Below, piece after piece: positions 33,869 to 45,263 of a stretch of 64,000 bases of DNA (the stretch's first letter is position 1; each line of letters begins with the position of its first letter). A program made the translations under genes and the position numbers. Location: the NCBI GenBank assembly GCA_015832175.1, contig WJXW01000002.1, positions 1,798,001 to 1,862,000 of the forward strand. Reading direction: 5' to 3'. The stretch is from Paraphaeosphaeria minitans. Taxonomy: Eukaryota; Ascomycota; Dothideomycetes; Pleosporales; Didymosphaeriaceae. The notes beneath the pieces were generated by a model. That model made no database searches. It was not told the DNA's origin and was given only the letters and a program-made list of their open reading frames with translations.

Positions 33869-34713
33869 ACGCCTTGCTTTGCGCACCAAACTTCCACGAT
33901 ACCCTTTTCTCTATTTCCGCCTTGTACAGTCTCTTAATCAACCTCCTTGATGCACAGCATGACATGGCGTCCTGGCGTTCCACCCACCAAGAATTCACGG
34001 ATGGCGGTTTCCTTTCCCTATTGTCCTACATGATCTTATTCAGTGTCGAATTGTATAGTATCTGCTGCCAAGCAGCCCGCTCGTTTGTAATATCGAACGT
34101 TTCTTTGGCGAGACACCACAGCACTTGTGGGATGCTGTTGATGGATTCGCTCCTTGTGCGGGGTGACTTGTGTGCATGACACTCAGAATCCAATAGAAAA
34201 TGGAGGTATTGATCATCAATGGGTGTATCTCTGTTAGCCTTCGAATGGACAAAAACATCCTTCTCACAAGTTGCTCTGAACCATGTTAGCCGTGCGCTCC
34301 TGGACAGTCTTCATGCTAACATGACGATGCCAAAGGATTCGGGTGTCGGTTCTTACTTACTCCCTCTGGCAGCATCATGATGGGATACACGCGAAGGTGG
34401 ACGGAGATGGAAGCCATGGTAGCTGCTTATGAACCGACTGGGTTGTTGGGTCATCAGCGGTTCAACGCCTGGACGATTGGACGATCCTTCGCTCACTCCA
34501 GAAGAGCGCGTGGGTCCTGCCCCAGCTGGAACGGGCGCTAATTTAGCACAGCCACCCCCAGCACGCGTCATCGCAGTTCCCCTGTGCCTCTGCTCGCTCA
34601 AGTGACCTGCAACATCGCCGCCGCCGCCTCTCACTCCACCGGCGCACACAGCAACAAACCGCCGTCGACACACACCAAGAATACCCAGCCAAGTCACTAC
34701 ACCATTGCTCAAC
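33869..34713. other. intergenic, nothing recognised
   Basis: 3' flank of the Ca2+-ATPase gene and upstream region of the Pmp3-family gene. Short frames only. Confidence 0.45.
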
Positions 34714-35283
34714 ATGTGTGGCACCGATTGCTTCCTCATGTTTCTTTCCTTTCTCTTCCCGCCCATTGGAGGTGAGTGGCAGGCACCAGCAGCTCCTAAT
34801 TGCGTAGCCTTCTTCAGCTCGCTGCTAATAGTACACACAGTCTGGGTCAAGAAGGGCGTCTGCAGCGCTGACTCCATCATCAACCTTGCGCTCTGCTGCC
34901 TCGGCGTCCTCCCTGGCATGATTCATGCCTGGTACGTTATTCTCAACAACCCCGTTCATACCTACGAGCATGTGCCCGACAACGAGCGACACGACGCCTC
35001 ACGGACAGCGACTTACTACTACGTGTCCCATGGTGGTCCAGCACCGCAGGGCGGACAGATGAACTATGGCACCGTGGGAAGCCAGCCGACCGCGGGGCAG
35101 TTTCCAGGACAGCAGACGGGCACCACGAATTCGTTCCCCCAGCCGAAGAAGCCGAAGCACGCACAACCCCAGCAGAGTGTCGCGGGCCAGGAGGTTGGCG
35201 CTGGAGAGGGCAGCTCTGATCAGGCGTCTCCCCCGACCTACGCCGAGGTCATCAAGGGCGACCACAAGGTGCAGAAGCCGTAG
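34714..35283 (+). CDS. Pmp3 family (UPF0057) small membrane protein with extended PPxY tail
   Basis: Two exons (34714-34771 and 34841-35283) join to 166 residues. The first third is the Pmp3 domain: two hydrophobic helices (CFLMFLSFLFPPIGV and SIINLALCCLGVLPGMIHAWY) with the conserved FPPIGVWVKKG junction, which the splice recreates. Pmp3 proteins of about 55 residues control plasma-membrane potential and salt tolerance in yeast. Here a hydrophilic tail of about 110 residues rich in Gln, Gly and Pro follows, ending SPPTYAEVIKGDHKVQKP. PPTY fits the PPxY motif bound by WW domains of Rsp5/Nedd4 ubiquitin ligases, so tail-directed trafficking is possible. Extended Pmp3 forms are known in filamentous fungi. 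Confidence 0.88.
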   Translation: MCGTDCFLMFLSFLFPPIGGEWQAPAAPNCVAFFSSLLIVHTVWVKKGVCSADSIINLALCCLGVLPGMIHAWYVILNNPVHTYEHVPDNERHDASRTATYYYVSHGGPAPQGGQMNYGTVGSQPTAGQFPGQQTGTTNSFPQPKKPKHAQPQQSVAGQEVGAGEGSSDQASPPTYAEVIKGDHKVQKP

Positions 35284-35940
35284 AGAGGCGCGCGGAAGAT
35301 TTGTTCCAACAGAAGAGGAGCTGTGGGGATAGTGTTCCATCTCCGTGAAAGGCGGTGGGTTAGGATAGGTGTGTGCGTGGTTTTGCTTTCTTTTTAGGGC
35401 CTTCGTCATGCTGTACCGGCGCTTGGGAATTAATACGGGTTGGCGCTTGACCTGTACGATGTGTTATTGTCTAATACATTAAGAACAACTCAAACTGTGA
35501 TGTTAACGAAGATATTAGTCCCAGTTCCATATGCCTTTAGGAAAATCTGCCCGTACATACACCTTCCTAACTTGTCCTCGCAATTCGGCCTCAGCTTCGG
35601 ACAAATTGTGCGTCGTGAAAAATACGCACCAAAGCTCAGACGCCATCACCCGAATCATTCAACAGGTGTTTTTAGCCTGCAATGTTAGAGTTTCACGTCA
35701 ATAATGTTGATTGGTGATTGGCGATTGGCTACTACGAAAGTACGTCATGGCGACTACATCCGCGTTCCAACGCGAACAGAGGCGCTTCCCTTGACCTTGA
35801 AAAAAAAAAAAAAACTTGCCCCTTTCCGCATCCTCCATCATAACCCCAATTCCTCCCCTCTCGATCAAACCGATCGTGCATCATCCCTCGCATCACAACT
35901 ACCCGCGCTCCCGCCAGAACAACTCCATCAAACCGCAACC
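35284..35940. other. intergenic with a poly-A run
   Basis: Mostly non-coding flank. A run of about 14 A lies at 35801-35814 in the probable promoter or leader of the MAPEG gene, followed by a C/T-rich leader up to the ATG. Nothing else stands out. Confidence 0.5.
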
Positions 35941-36450
35941 ATGTCCTCAGGCTTCACTGCCACGGGGCTCAACTACCCCCTCTTAGCCATCCCCGCCTAC
36001 TACATCTTCTCCGTGACACCCCACATCTACGCCGTGCAGATGCTCAAAAGCGCCGGCTACAAAATCGACAACGCCAACCCCAGAGCCTCGCTCGCGCCCG
36101 CCAACGTCAAAGGCAAGGTCCCCGACGCCGTCTTCTCCGCCTACCAGCGCACCGAGAGCGCGCAGACCAACAACCTCGAGCAGCTCCCGCTCTTCGCCGC
36201 CGCCGTCCTCGCGTCCATCCTCGCCGAGCGGGTGTCCCCCAGCATCCGGATCGGCGGCGCCGCCGGCGACCTCGATCCTACCGGCCTCGCGACGTTCGTC
36301 GGGGCGTGGTTCGCCGTCCGCGCGGCGTACAATGTGGCGTATGTGCGGATTGCGGAGCACACCAAGAGCTTCGTCAGGAGCGGCTTGTGGGCGGTGGGGA
36401 CGGGGCTTGCGATTTATCAGTTTTACAAGGCGGCGCGGGTTTTGGGTTAG
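35941..36450 (+). CDS. MAPEG-family membrane protein
   Basis: An intron-free frame of 169 residues. The hydrophobic pattern gives about four membrane helices (LLAIPAYYIFSVTPHIYAV; LPLFAAAVLASILAE; LATFVGAWFAVRAAYNVAYV; GLWAVGTGLAIYQFY). AYQRTESAQTNNLEQLPLF matches the MAPEG signature, where E-x-x-N-x-x-E-x-x-P/F contacts glutathione, and AVRAAYNVAYV is the second conserved element. Family members include microsomal glutathione S-transferases and leukotriene C4 synthase; fungal versions are mostly uncharacterised. The start codon has an ACCATG context. Downstream at about 36459-36495 is a short GCGA/GTGA tetranucleotide run. Confidence 0.85.
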   Translation: MSSGFTATGLNYPLLAIPAYYIFSVTPHIYAVQMLKSAGYKIDNANPRASLAPANVKGKVPDAVFSAYQRTESAQTNNLEQLPLFAAAVLASILAERVSPSIRIGGAAGDLDPTGLATFVGAWFAVRAAYNVAYVRIAEHTKSFVRSGLWAVGTGLAIYQFYKAARVLG

Positions 36451-37026
36451 GCGTGTGCGTGCGAGCGAGCGAGTGAGCGAGTGAGCGAGTGAGGGGTGAT
36501 TGGGGACGGGTGTGTACTATATATGGAAAGGGAGCGACGGGTGCATGTCTCGCTGAGACGGCGTGGCCGCTGCGGGCGGAATCCGTGTCCCCTCTTGTGA
36601 GGACAACAGGAATTATGACCTCCCCATTATGTGCCTTTTACTATTAGGGAATCGATACGATACCTACCACCCGGGACAGCGTGGCATACCGAGCTTCGTT
36701 GTTGTAGACGTGAAAGCTGCAATGCCTGTTTCGAGCCTCGATACGGGATTACCACTACGCAGGAGACACTCAGGCGAAGGCGAGAAACCTCTTCCCAGCG
36801 GCGCTCGAGTTTTCAGTACGTACGGCACCTAGCTTTCCTAGTCGTTATAAGGATTCAATGGCCATCTGTCCGCGCGGAGCGGTGAAGAAGTCAGCATAGC
36901 CTCGAGGCGTCCATCCCACGATCCGGAAGCTATTAGGAAACGCCGCGCTGTTCGTGAGTGCGACGCATCCTCAAAAAAAGAACTTCTCGGACGTCCGTGG
37001 ATTGTTACAGTAAAACATGACATCAA
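36451..37026. other. intergenic with a GCGA/GTGA microsatellite
   Basis: Convergent 3' flanks of the MAPEG and DDB1 genes. The tetranucleotide tract near 36459-36495 is the only structure seen. Confidence 0.5.
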
Positions 37027-40000
37027 CTAGTGTAACCTTCTCAGCGCCTCCACCATGGCCTTGACCTCCTCGACGCCCACGCCCAATCCCTCGACGGCCT
37101 TCTCCTGCACCGCCTCGTCCACATCCAAGAATCTTTCCACGAACTCGCCGTCGACGAAGCGGAAAGGCTCCTCGCTTTCCCTGACCTGGTTCTTGAACGC
37201 ACGGTACTTGGCGAAGGGGACGTCTCCAAGGGCGTTGACGAGTTCTGCGAGGTTGGACTGCAGCGTCATGAGAAGGTTTTGGTAGGTCGGCGCGATGAGG
37301 CCGAGGAGGTAGATGGAGCCTTCGACCTGCGATGGAGTGAGCGTGTGGAACTTGTCGCAGGGGAAGAAGGGAGACTCACGGTGGCCATGAAAGCCTTTGG
37401 CACGACGATGGCGTCGGGTGCCGTGGCTACGTTTATGGGCCGTATCCTGTTGACCATTTCACCAAGCTGCATCTCGGCCGAGACATTCAGCCTTCTCTTG
37501 TCGTCGTCCGTGACGCCGTTCGGGTCGCGGTATAGGATCGTCAGGTTGCCTTCGGCATCGCTCTCGACGTATGTGTTTTCCTCGACTTCTGCTACTGCAG
37601 TCGCCCATGTGGTTTGGAAGTGCCGCGCAACTTCGGTCAGCGTGTCTGAAAGACCTGCCTCGCCGCGTGTGTATTGTACGACCACGAGGGACTTCATGAG
37701 GTCCGCGATGGCTATCAGCGACCCATTGACTGTTACGTCGATGGGTGCGGTTGAGCATCGGAAGGAAGCCAGCTTGACGAGTTCGGGACTGCTTTCTGTG
37801 CGGTACTCTACATCGTAGATGACGATGGTTTTGATTAGCGCAGCTACAATCTTGCCATGGCAGACGGCAAGACATCTGCATCCGCCCTTGACTGCCAATT
37901 CGGTTATGAGCTTGAGCTGTCGATCGGCCGTGACCTCGAGTATGAGTATGCGGCCTCGCTCAGCGGCGGCGCCCTGGTCGTCCAGATATGCAGTGCCAAT
38001 AACGAAACGTTCGGCGAGGTTGCCCGAGCCGTCTGGCAGCTCGCAGCGGATGACTGACTCGACCAGCTCCCCTTCTTTCAATGGCCATGTGTCCAGCTCT
38101 TTAAATTGTATTTCATCCACGAGCTTGAAATGGCTGAGGAGAATCTCCTCGCCACCTTTTACAATGCGCTTGATGGTACCGAGACCGAATGCCTTGATGC
38201 TAGGCGAGTATGCTATTCGTCGTACAGTCTCGTCGACCTTTAGTGTCTGGACATGCGTTGTTCGCTCCGTGTCGACAAGTGCGATGCGTAGATCGTCCGA
38301 GTTGGCGATTGCGATGGAGTTGGGATATGCTTCTGAATCGAATGGGCAGACCGTGGTGGCCTTTTCTGCCGTTACGGCTGAATAGACTAGTCGTCCTTCG
38401 GAGCTATAAATCAAAGACGGGTGTTCGCATGTAGCAAAGACATTGTAAAGTCCATTACCACGCGGCAACGCTCTGAAAGTTGCTTCTCGCGTCCCAAGTA
38501 TTATGCTATTTCGCCCTGACAGTTTCTTCGTTGAGACGTCGAACGAGTACGTGACTACAGAGCCATCGGCCAAAGCGGCAAAGAGTGTTGGTGGCTGCTC
38601 AGGGAAGATCTGCGTGAGCAGCATTGAGCGCGGGAATGACTCTTCTGATATTTCAACGGTGACTTCGGGTTCTAGTGATGTGAGCGAACACACCGAGAGC
38701 TGGGAATTTTTCCAGAAGCCTAGGAAGCATACTGAACCCGTATCAGGTGTCAGTGCAACGCAAGCTACCTGACTTTCGATTCCAAACGTCTTCTCTTTGA
38801 TCACACTCAACCCGTTATTGGCATCCAATACAGCCACGGACACACCTCCCAGTGATACTAGGACGTGGCTGTCGTTTGCCGAAGCTGCCGTTATCGTTTG
38901 GCTGTTTGGTGGTTGCCACTCGGAAACGATTATTCCACCATCTAAATCGGCAATTCGGACACGCCCAGCTGTAACTTGTACTACGCGACCTTGTGACAGA
39001 TTTGATGCAACTAGCGTTGTCTCGTCCAGTGACAGTCCGGCGAATTCTTCAACCTCTTCCACTTCACCTTGAGCGTCAAACTTGAACACTCGTGATTCGT
39101 TGACAAACGTCACAAGGAGGGTATTGACAAACTCGGCAGCACCGCTGGACTTTAAGCTGAAGAGATTAGAAATGTGTTCCATCTCGCCTAGCACTCCGAG
39201 ATCTTCCAGGCCAACACCACTCCGGACGCTTCGCAAGCTACCATCCTGGTACGCACCACTGCCCGTTACAATCCTAGCTTGCCCGGAAGAGTATTCGTTC
39301 GTCTGGCCCTCCCCTGAACGGTTGCCCATGTCCATGACGGTAAAGTCCAGAATGGGGGCGATGTTGGAGAAGGTCTGCACAACCTCCATAGACTTTTCGG
39401 CAATGCGTATGACTTGCGAGTCTCCCTGATGCGAGCCCACGAAGACATGACCAGCGTCAAGGTAGACGAGTGTTGATGCTCGCGAAGTCTGTCCAATTAT
39501 GTCGATCTTCCAGGATTGCACCTTTTTCTTCTCGTCTAGCTCTAGCATGAAGAGGTATAGACGGCCATAGTCGTCAGCAAGGAGGAAACGTTGGGTGTCG
39601 ATCTGCGTCCACGCTACGAAAATGGTGGCCTCGTCGAGCGGCTGCCTGTCCAGCTCTCCAGTCTCCTCGTCGTAATAACCAATCGAGATCTCGCCGATTA
39701 CGATGAGGCCGTGGGTAGGTGCTTCGACGGGGATGAGATGGCTAGATCCGGCCTCAATCTCAATTTCCCCGTCGTATGGCTCTCCATCCTCCAAGTCCAC
39801 AGTATCACCTCCTTCGAACCCCAGCTCACGAACTTTGAGCTTGGCAGTAGCATGTGTGTCTTCGTACAGCAAAGCCAGCTTTGCCTTGTCGTCGGCATTT
39901 CGCGGGCGCAGGAAGGCAGAGGAACGAACAAACATGTCGGACAACCTGCATGTCTGGGGCTCGCCTAGATGTGCTATTTCGGGCTCTTGCTTCCTCTTCT

Positions 40001-40488
40001 TCCCTCGTTGAACCAGCGGTATGACTGTGATGATGCCCTCGTAGACCTCAACCGTCATGAAGCGGCCGGTGGGGTCGACATGGCACCGCTCTCCGGTTTG
40101 CGACTCTCTGGCTGCATTGTCTGCCACGCTCTCGAATGTCTTTTCGGTCTGGACTTTGTTTTTGTCGGGGTTCCATGACAGCGTGAAGTACATGAAGCGG
40201 TCTGTCCCTACAAAGAGGTGGTCGGTGGGCGAGAGAGCAGGGCGGAGCTTCTGGAGCATGGTGACCTTGCCGTAGATGGCCTTTGAAAGCTGCAGCGATA
40301 GTCCTTCGGCATTTTGTGTGTAGAACTCGAGGCGATTCGCTTTGCTGTCATTGAGGTCAGTTCGCTATCGCAGGCTGTCGGCATGTATCTTACGCGACCA
40401 CCAGAGTATCTTCGTCCTGGGCTATAAAGTTGAGCCTGAGGGCATGGCGGATGCTGCTGGGCCGGTGGATGGGGGCAATGTAGGCCAT
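37027..40488 (-). CDS. DDB1: DNA damage-binding protein 1 homolog (DDB1)
   Basis: Three exons (40488-40394, 40344-37380, 37326-37027) join to 1119 residues, close to the usual 1140 of DDB1. DDB1 is the adaptor of CUL4 ubiquitin ligases and acts in nucleotide-excision repair and replication control. The N-terminus MAYIAPIHRPSSIRHALRLN and the LEFYTQNAEGLSLQ segment are typical. The body is WD-like beta-propeller sequence (for example LFVGTDRFMYFTLSW; FLGFWKNSQLSV; LAVCHGKIVAALI). The C-terminal CPSF-A-like region contains LVVVQYTRGEAG, YVESDAEGNLTIL and VEGSIYLLGLIAP, and ends in a helical EALRRLH tail. The related Rse1 and Cft1 proteins share the fold, but the N-terminal motif favours DDB1. 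It is divergent from RPC37. Confidence 0.92.
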
Positions 40489-40851
40489 ATTGGCGGTAGG
40501 AACAAGGTGCCGCTCCGCGAAGCAGTTTCCTAGGCACACCAACCTTGAGCGAGGAGGAATGGGCAGTGAGGCTCGGAGGTACCAAGTACGTGTTGCTCTA
40601 ACGCCGTCATGGAGAAGGGCAAGGCTAGGGCTAGGTAGGGCTAGGGCGGCGGCGCGTGGTGGACGCGGGGCAGCTTTGGCTGCTAGGCGGTCTTGATAAT
40701 AAATTGTCGCTCGCAACTTTCTGGTGCAGATAGGGCAGGCCGCCGTCACCCACCAGACCACGCCGTACGATTCTGCGCCGCCATGTCTGCTCTGCTCTGC
40801 TCTGCTACTCATCCACGCGACTAACATCCACCGCTCCACACAACCGCCGCA
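40489..40851. promoter_or_regulatory. divergent DDB1/RPC37 promoter with TAGGG motifs and an upstream ORF
   Basis: The 363 bp between two start codons. At 40624-40647 the plus strand carries three GCTAGGG(C) words and one TAGGTAGGG junction. This resembles the TAGGG/CCCTA core bound by Tbf1- or Rap1-type factors. At 40783-40824 there is a 13-codon open frame with its own ATG and TAA, built on a (TCTGC)4 repeat. It ends 27 bp before the RPC37 ATG and lies in its probable leader. Confidence 0.45.
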
Positions 40852-41987
40852 ATGGAAGACGGCGATCCAGTCATCGCCGAGTACGATGTCTTCATCACGC
40901 CCGAGATGGAGCAGCAGCTCTACGTCCTGCAGTACCTCAACCGCCGCCCCAATCAGCCCTTCGTCAAGAGCGAGGGTGCCGTGCCCTCCGAAGTGCGCGT
41001 CAAGGAGCAGTCCGGCTTCATCGAAATCGATGTGGCCCTGCCCATGAAAACCAACTTCAACAGGCAAGCCGGCGTGCGCTGGGGAGAGGCCATGCGCAAG
41101 ACGAAGCAATTCGGCCAGAAAGCGTACGGCATTGCCTCCGGTTTCGAGCGCACCATGCCTCGCACCACCAGACCAGGTGCCGCTGCCGGCGGAGGTGTGC
41201 AGCCCGTGCTCGACGACAACGGCAACGAGGACGAATATGTTGCCAACTTCGAGGATGCGAATGAGAAGGGACATGTGCTCAACACCCAGACTTATGGCGG
41301 GCAGCTGGTTAAGGAAGACGGAAAGGGCCCCACGTACATGCTTGGGACGTTCAAGAAGAGTTCGTTCGCTCCGTCGCAACCGGTCGCGAAGCGTGCTAAC
41401 CGTCGCCAGACCAGCTCCATCTTACACGCCTCAACGGCCTCGTACAACTGCGGACACAGTTCCACCACCTTGATGCTGTAAGCCAGCTTGAGGCCGCCCA
41501 ACGCCGACGAGAGAAGGAGTCGCAGGACGGTGCAAAGCCTACCGAGCCCAAGGCCTTCATGCCCACAGTCAAGAAAGCGGGCGGAGACACGGCGGCCGAG
41601 ATGACGCAGGCTTTCATGAAATCTACCAATGCTGAGAAGTGGAACAAGCTGATCTACCACTACGAAGATGTAAAGACACCCCTCCACCCGTTCCGCGACT
41701 GTGGGAGCCAAAGCTGACACTTCTGACAGACCGATGCTTCATATGCAGCCTTTGAGGACCGTTTGTTCCTGGCTGATACCAAGGATGCTCCGAAATTGCA
41801 CTCCAGCATGTCTGACGACCAGTATCTCGAAGCCATTAGCGCACCCTCGGGTGGCAAGGGTGCAAAGAACAAGTCCCACAAGCGACACGAACTGGTTGAT
41901 ATATCTGACGAGTCGGACGACGACATCGAGAGAAAACCTCCTGCTAAGGCGGAAGACCTAGAGCACCCAAAGCACGCTGCTCCCTGA
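40852..41987 (+). CDS. RPC37: DNA-directed RNA polymerase III subunit RPC37 (RPC5, Sin_N domain)
   Basis: Three exons (40852-41359, 41410-41669, 41730-41987) join to 341 residues. RPC37 pairs with RPC53 in a TFIIF-like subcomplex of RNA polymerase III needed for termination and reinitiation. The N-terminal strands (VIAEYDVFITPEMEQQLYVL), the SGFIEIDVALPMKTNFN segment and YGIASGFERTMPRT with the following TQTYGGQLV are characteristic. LHLTRLNGLVQLRTQFHHLD follows the first intron and closes the dimerisation domain. The first intron starts GTTCGT, a weak donor, but both frame and consensus are kept across it. The C-terminal tail is charged and probably disordered. Confidence 0.9.
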
Positions 41988-43375
41988 GGCGAAGCCATAC
42001 TTCTGAGCAAACTACAAACACCTAGCATGGTTCTGTACCCAAATGGAGGCGAGCAGAGGGCTACATGCAACATGCTCAATGTCGGGCCCCGCTCTTGAGC
42101 GGCGTACAGCCGCTACCAGTACGAGTCCAAGATCACCTTGGCCAATCAGAATCTTCCAGACTCTGCAGAAGTGGTCAAATGCCTTCGCCACCACTCAACA
42201 AGAGAGAGAAGTTGTGGTGAAATGCGATCGTCGTAGCGCAATGACCCGCGCAAATGCTTTCGAGACACCGCATAGGCGGTTCAGCGTGATCGAGCCTAGG
42301 AGGTTCTACATCAATTAGTTCAAATTTGATAGAGCAGAGCTATTTAAACCGGGTTGCCGTTCCGCTCGCCCACTTTCAATGTCATCTGGTAATCTTGAGA
42401 CCCAAGGATTGCTGTGCCTCCCGTCTGAACTACCCGTGGAGTCCACATGATGAATGTCAGCGAGTGCTGACAGCCCGTCGAATCGTTCTTTGGCGGTTTT
42501 CATTGATTCTTAATCGTGTTCAACAGTGTAATCCAGTATTAGTGAGCCTGCGTTATAGGTCATTGGGAGAGTGACGGAGAAGAGTTCCTCTGGAGCACGC
42601 TATCTCTACTCAGATTCCACGGTTTACTAGAACTCATGGACAGGGAGAACGCGATTTTGAATCGCCACGGCGGCCGTGGGTGCTGGCAACATTGCCGACA
42701 GGCCACAACATGCCCTGCCCTTCCCACCTGTCCCGCTAACAATGGCTACACATGGTACATATGGCCTTCCATCATCAAGACGCCCACAAATGCTAAAACA
42801 TGGCAAGATTGACCCTTCGAACGCGGCAACATTCAGAGTCACTTGCTCCACCGACTTCCACGGCAGGGTATCTTCCTTGAACAAGTGTATGTGGGAGCTA
42901 CATAGGAGATTCGACCAACGTGGAGGGTTAGCAATGATTACTGTCGTCTGAATTTACTGTATTAATGCTGGGGCACATGGCTGCATCACTCATGGATGCA
43001 CAGACAACAACATTGACAGCTTTTCTGACAGCGCGGTCCCAAACGGGAAAGGCTGGGTGAACCACGTGACCCACCAGCGCGGCTACTTTACGGAAAAACT
43101 TTCCCTTTCCTCTGCACACTCCAACCCAACCATCACTCGCAGAACTGCGACTGGAGGCTTGTGGTCGATCCACCTCATCCGAAACCATGCTTGCCCCAAG
43201 TATGGCACAGGCCGTCAGCGTTGTCCCACTGCCGGGCTCCCGCAAGCAGCGTCTTTACGCGGCTTTATTCTACGACCTCGGTTGAGTGCGGAGTTGTCTA
43301 GTTCTAGCTGCACCGCGCAGGAACACTACCCCACGAATCACCTCCACGACGCAGCGCGTTATACCAACACTCACA
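41988..43375. other. 1.4-kb intergenic stretch, nothing recognised
   Basis: Small frames on both strands without domains or credible splice partners. No repeat or RNA gene was recognised. The last 200 bp are probably the promoter of the dehydrogenase gene. Confidence 0.45.
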
Positions 43376-44654
43376 ATGAGGACAGTATCGACAATAGCTT
43401 CTCCTCTGAGGAGGAGTGCTTCGGTTGCGGCTCGACAGGCGTCGCGAAGATGCTTCTCCAGCACGCGCAATGTCCAGGCGAACTGGGGCTTCATTGGTCT
43501 CGGACGTATGGGTAAGTCGGATGCCGCTCACATGACTTCCAGCCTAAGCTGACACACTCAGGCTTTGCCATGGCTAGGAACCTGCGAGCGAAGATCCCCG
43601 CTGAAGATACCTTGTTCGTACAAGATGTCAACACCGCAGCGTCGAAGAAGTTTCTCCAGGAGAACCCCGCTGGCGTTCGCGTAGCGGACAATGTGCGAGA
43701 GATCGCCGAGAAAGCAGTACGTATATCTCTCCACGATACACCTTGTCTTGCATGATGAAATACAACAATTTTCCTTTAATACCTATGATCTAAGTTGGGG
43801 GTCACTTCGGTGGCTTTCTATTCTGATTAACAACTTCAGCCAATCCTCTGATGCTTTTACCTAGTTAATAATACCAAACGATGACGCAGTGTTGAAAACA
43901 TGCTAATTCTGGAAAGGAAACCATCATAACGTGTCTGCCTGAACCGCAACATGTCTCAGGTGTCTACAAACAGATGCTTGAGCCAGCCACTCTGCTGACG
44001 GAGGGTTCCACCACCCAACCACGACTGTTCATCGACACCTCTACTATCGACCCAACGACCTCTGGCCAAGTTGCTGACGCTGCGCACTCCTCTGGCCAGG
44101 GCGTATTCATTGACGCTCCCATGTCTGGCGGTGTTGTCGGTGCCCAAGCGGGTACCTTGACTTTTATGATTGGCGCTGCTCCCGATGTAGTCGAGCGTGC
44201 CACCGCTGTTCTCTCTTTGATCGGTCGACGAGTTCTTCATTTGGGCGAACAAGGCGCTGGCCTCAAGGGCAAGCTTGCAAACAACTATCTCCTCGCCTTG
44301 AATAACGTCGCCACCGCTGAAGCCATGAACATGGGTATTCAGTGGGGTTTGGACCCGAAGGCGTTGGCTGGTATGATCAACATCAGCACCGGAAAGTGCT
44401 GGCCTAGTGAGGTCAACAATCCCGTACCAGGTGTCATCGAGGGCTCGCCAGCTAGCAGGGGTTATGAGGGCGGCTTTGGAGTAGCGTTGGCCAATAAGGA
44501 TCTTAAGCTGGCGTTGAAGGCGGCGAAAGAGGCAAATATCAAGCTGGCCCTGGGAGACACAGCGAAGGCTTTGTACGACGAGGTTGAGAAGGCAGAGGAT
44601 TGCAAAGGGAAGGACTTCTCAGTTGTGTACAGGTATCTTGGTGGGAAAGAGTAA
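43376..44654 (+). CDS. 3-hydroxyisobutyrate dehydrogenase, mitochondrial
   Basis: Three exons (43376-43511, 43562-43716, 43917-44654) join to 342 residues. It oxidises 3-hydroxyisobutyrate to methylmalonate semialdehyde in valine breakdown. The N-terminus (MRTVSTIASPLRRSASVAAR, then RCFSSTRN) is a mitochondrial presequence. WGFIGLGRMGFAMARNL is the NAD-binding signature, joined by the first splice. FIDTSTIDPTTS and FIDAPMSGGVVGAQAGTLTF form the substrate loop. GLKGKLANNYLLALNNV holds the catalytic Lys and Asn, and GYEGGFGVALANKDLKLAL is the C-terminal motif. The second intron is long for this window (200 nt) and ends in an AAG acceptor. A poly-T rich region inside it looks like ordinary intron sequence. 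Confidence 0.93.
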
Positions 44655-45263
44655 TGGCACAATCAGACCGAACCCTTCTGCCGTTGCGCATTCCTGCGTC
44701 TCTTTCGTGATCTGGCGGGTGAGACATCCTCAGCAACATGCTTCCACCCAAGCTGCGTACTCACGTCGGTAACAGGCTCGGAGGCCTAAGTTTTCAGCCC
44801 GTGGACTAACCTCGCATAGAGTGCACCGTATGTTTTTGGGTGGTATACGCTTTATGATTCGATCCATCTTACACTTCATCATTCGATCCATCTCAAGCAT
44901 CTACATTGATTATCTAGTTACTCTCACAAATGACTTCAAGTGGCTGCAACTTGGTTTCGCAAAATGGGTAGGTTGAGCTGGTAGCGCTCGACGCCCCTAG
45001 ACCAGGCAACTCCGCCCCACAACACGGCACGGTCGCCGCCCATAGAAACCCCAGAGACACGGCCGCCCTTTCCAATGAATAGGGCGCAATAACCCAGTCC
45101 GTCCTGCGGACAGGCCATCTATGCACCGTCGTCAACACTTTTCCACATTCAATAGAGGCGTCGGTTCTTACTTTTCGACTATAAGTCTGGCTCATTCTCA
45201 ACATCGCAGCCATACCACGGTTCGCACGCTCCACCCGCACAGCATAAAACACACTTTGTGGCC
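44655..45263. other. intergenic, nothing recognised
   Basis: Flanks of the dehydrogenase and LRR genes. A short direct repeat, ATTCGATCCATCTTA/ATTCGATCCATCTCA, lies near 44857-44895. Nothing else is seen. Confidence 0.45.

Noticed and set aside
40624..40647. Internal telomere or chromosome-fusion scar
   Set aside because: Only three TAGGG words, not TTAGGG repeats, and set inside a normal divergent promoter; a regulatory reading is more likely.
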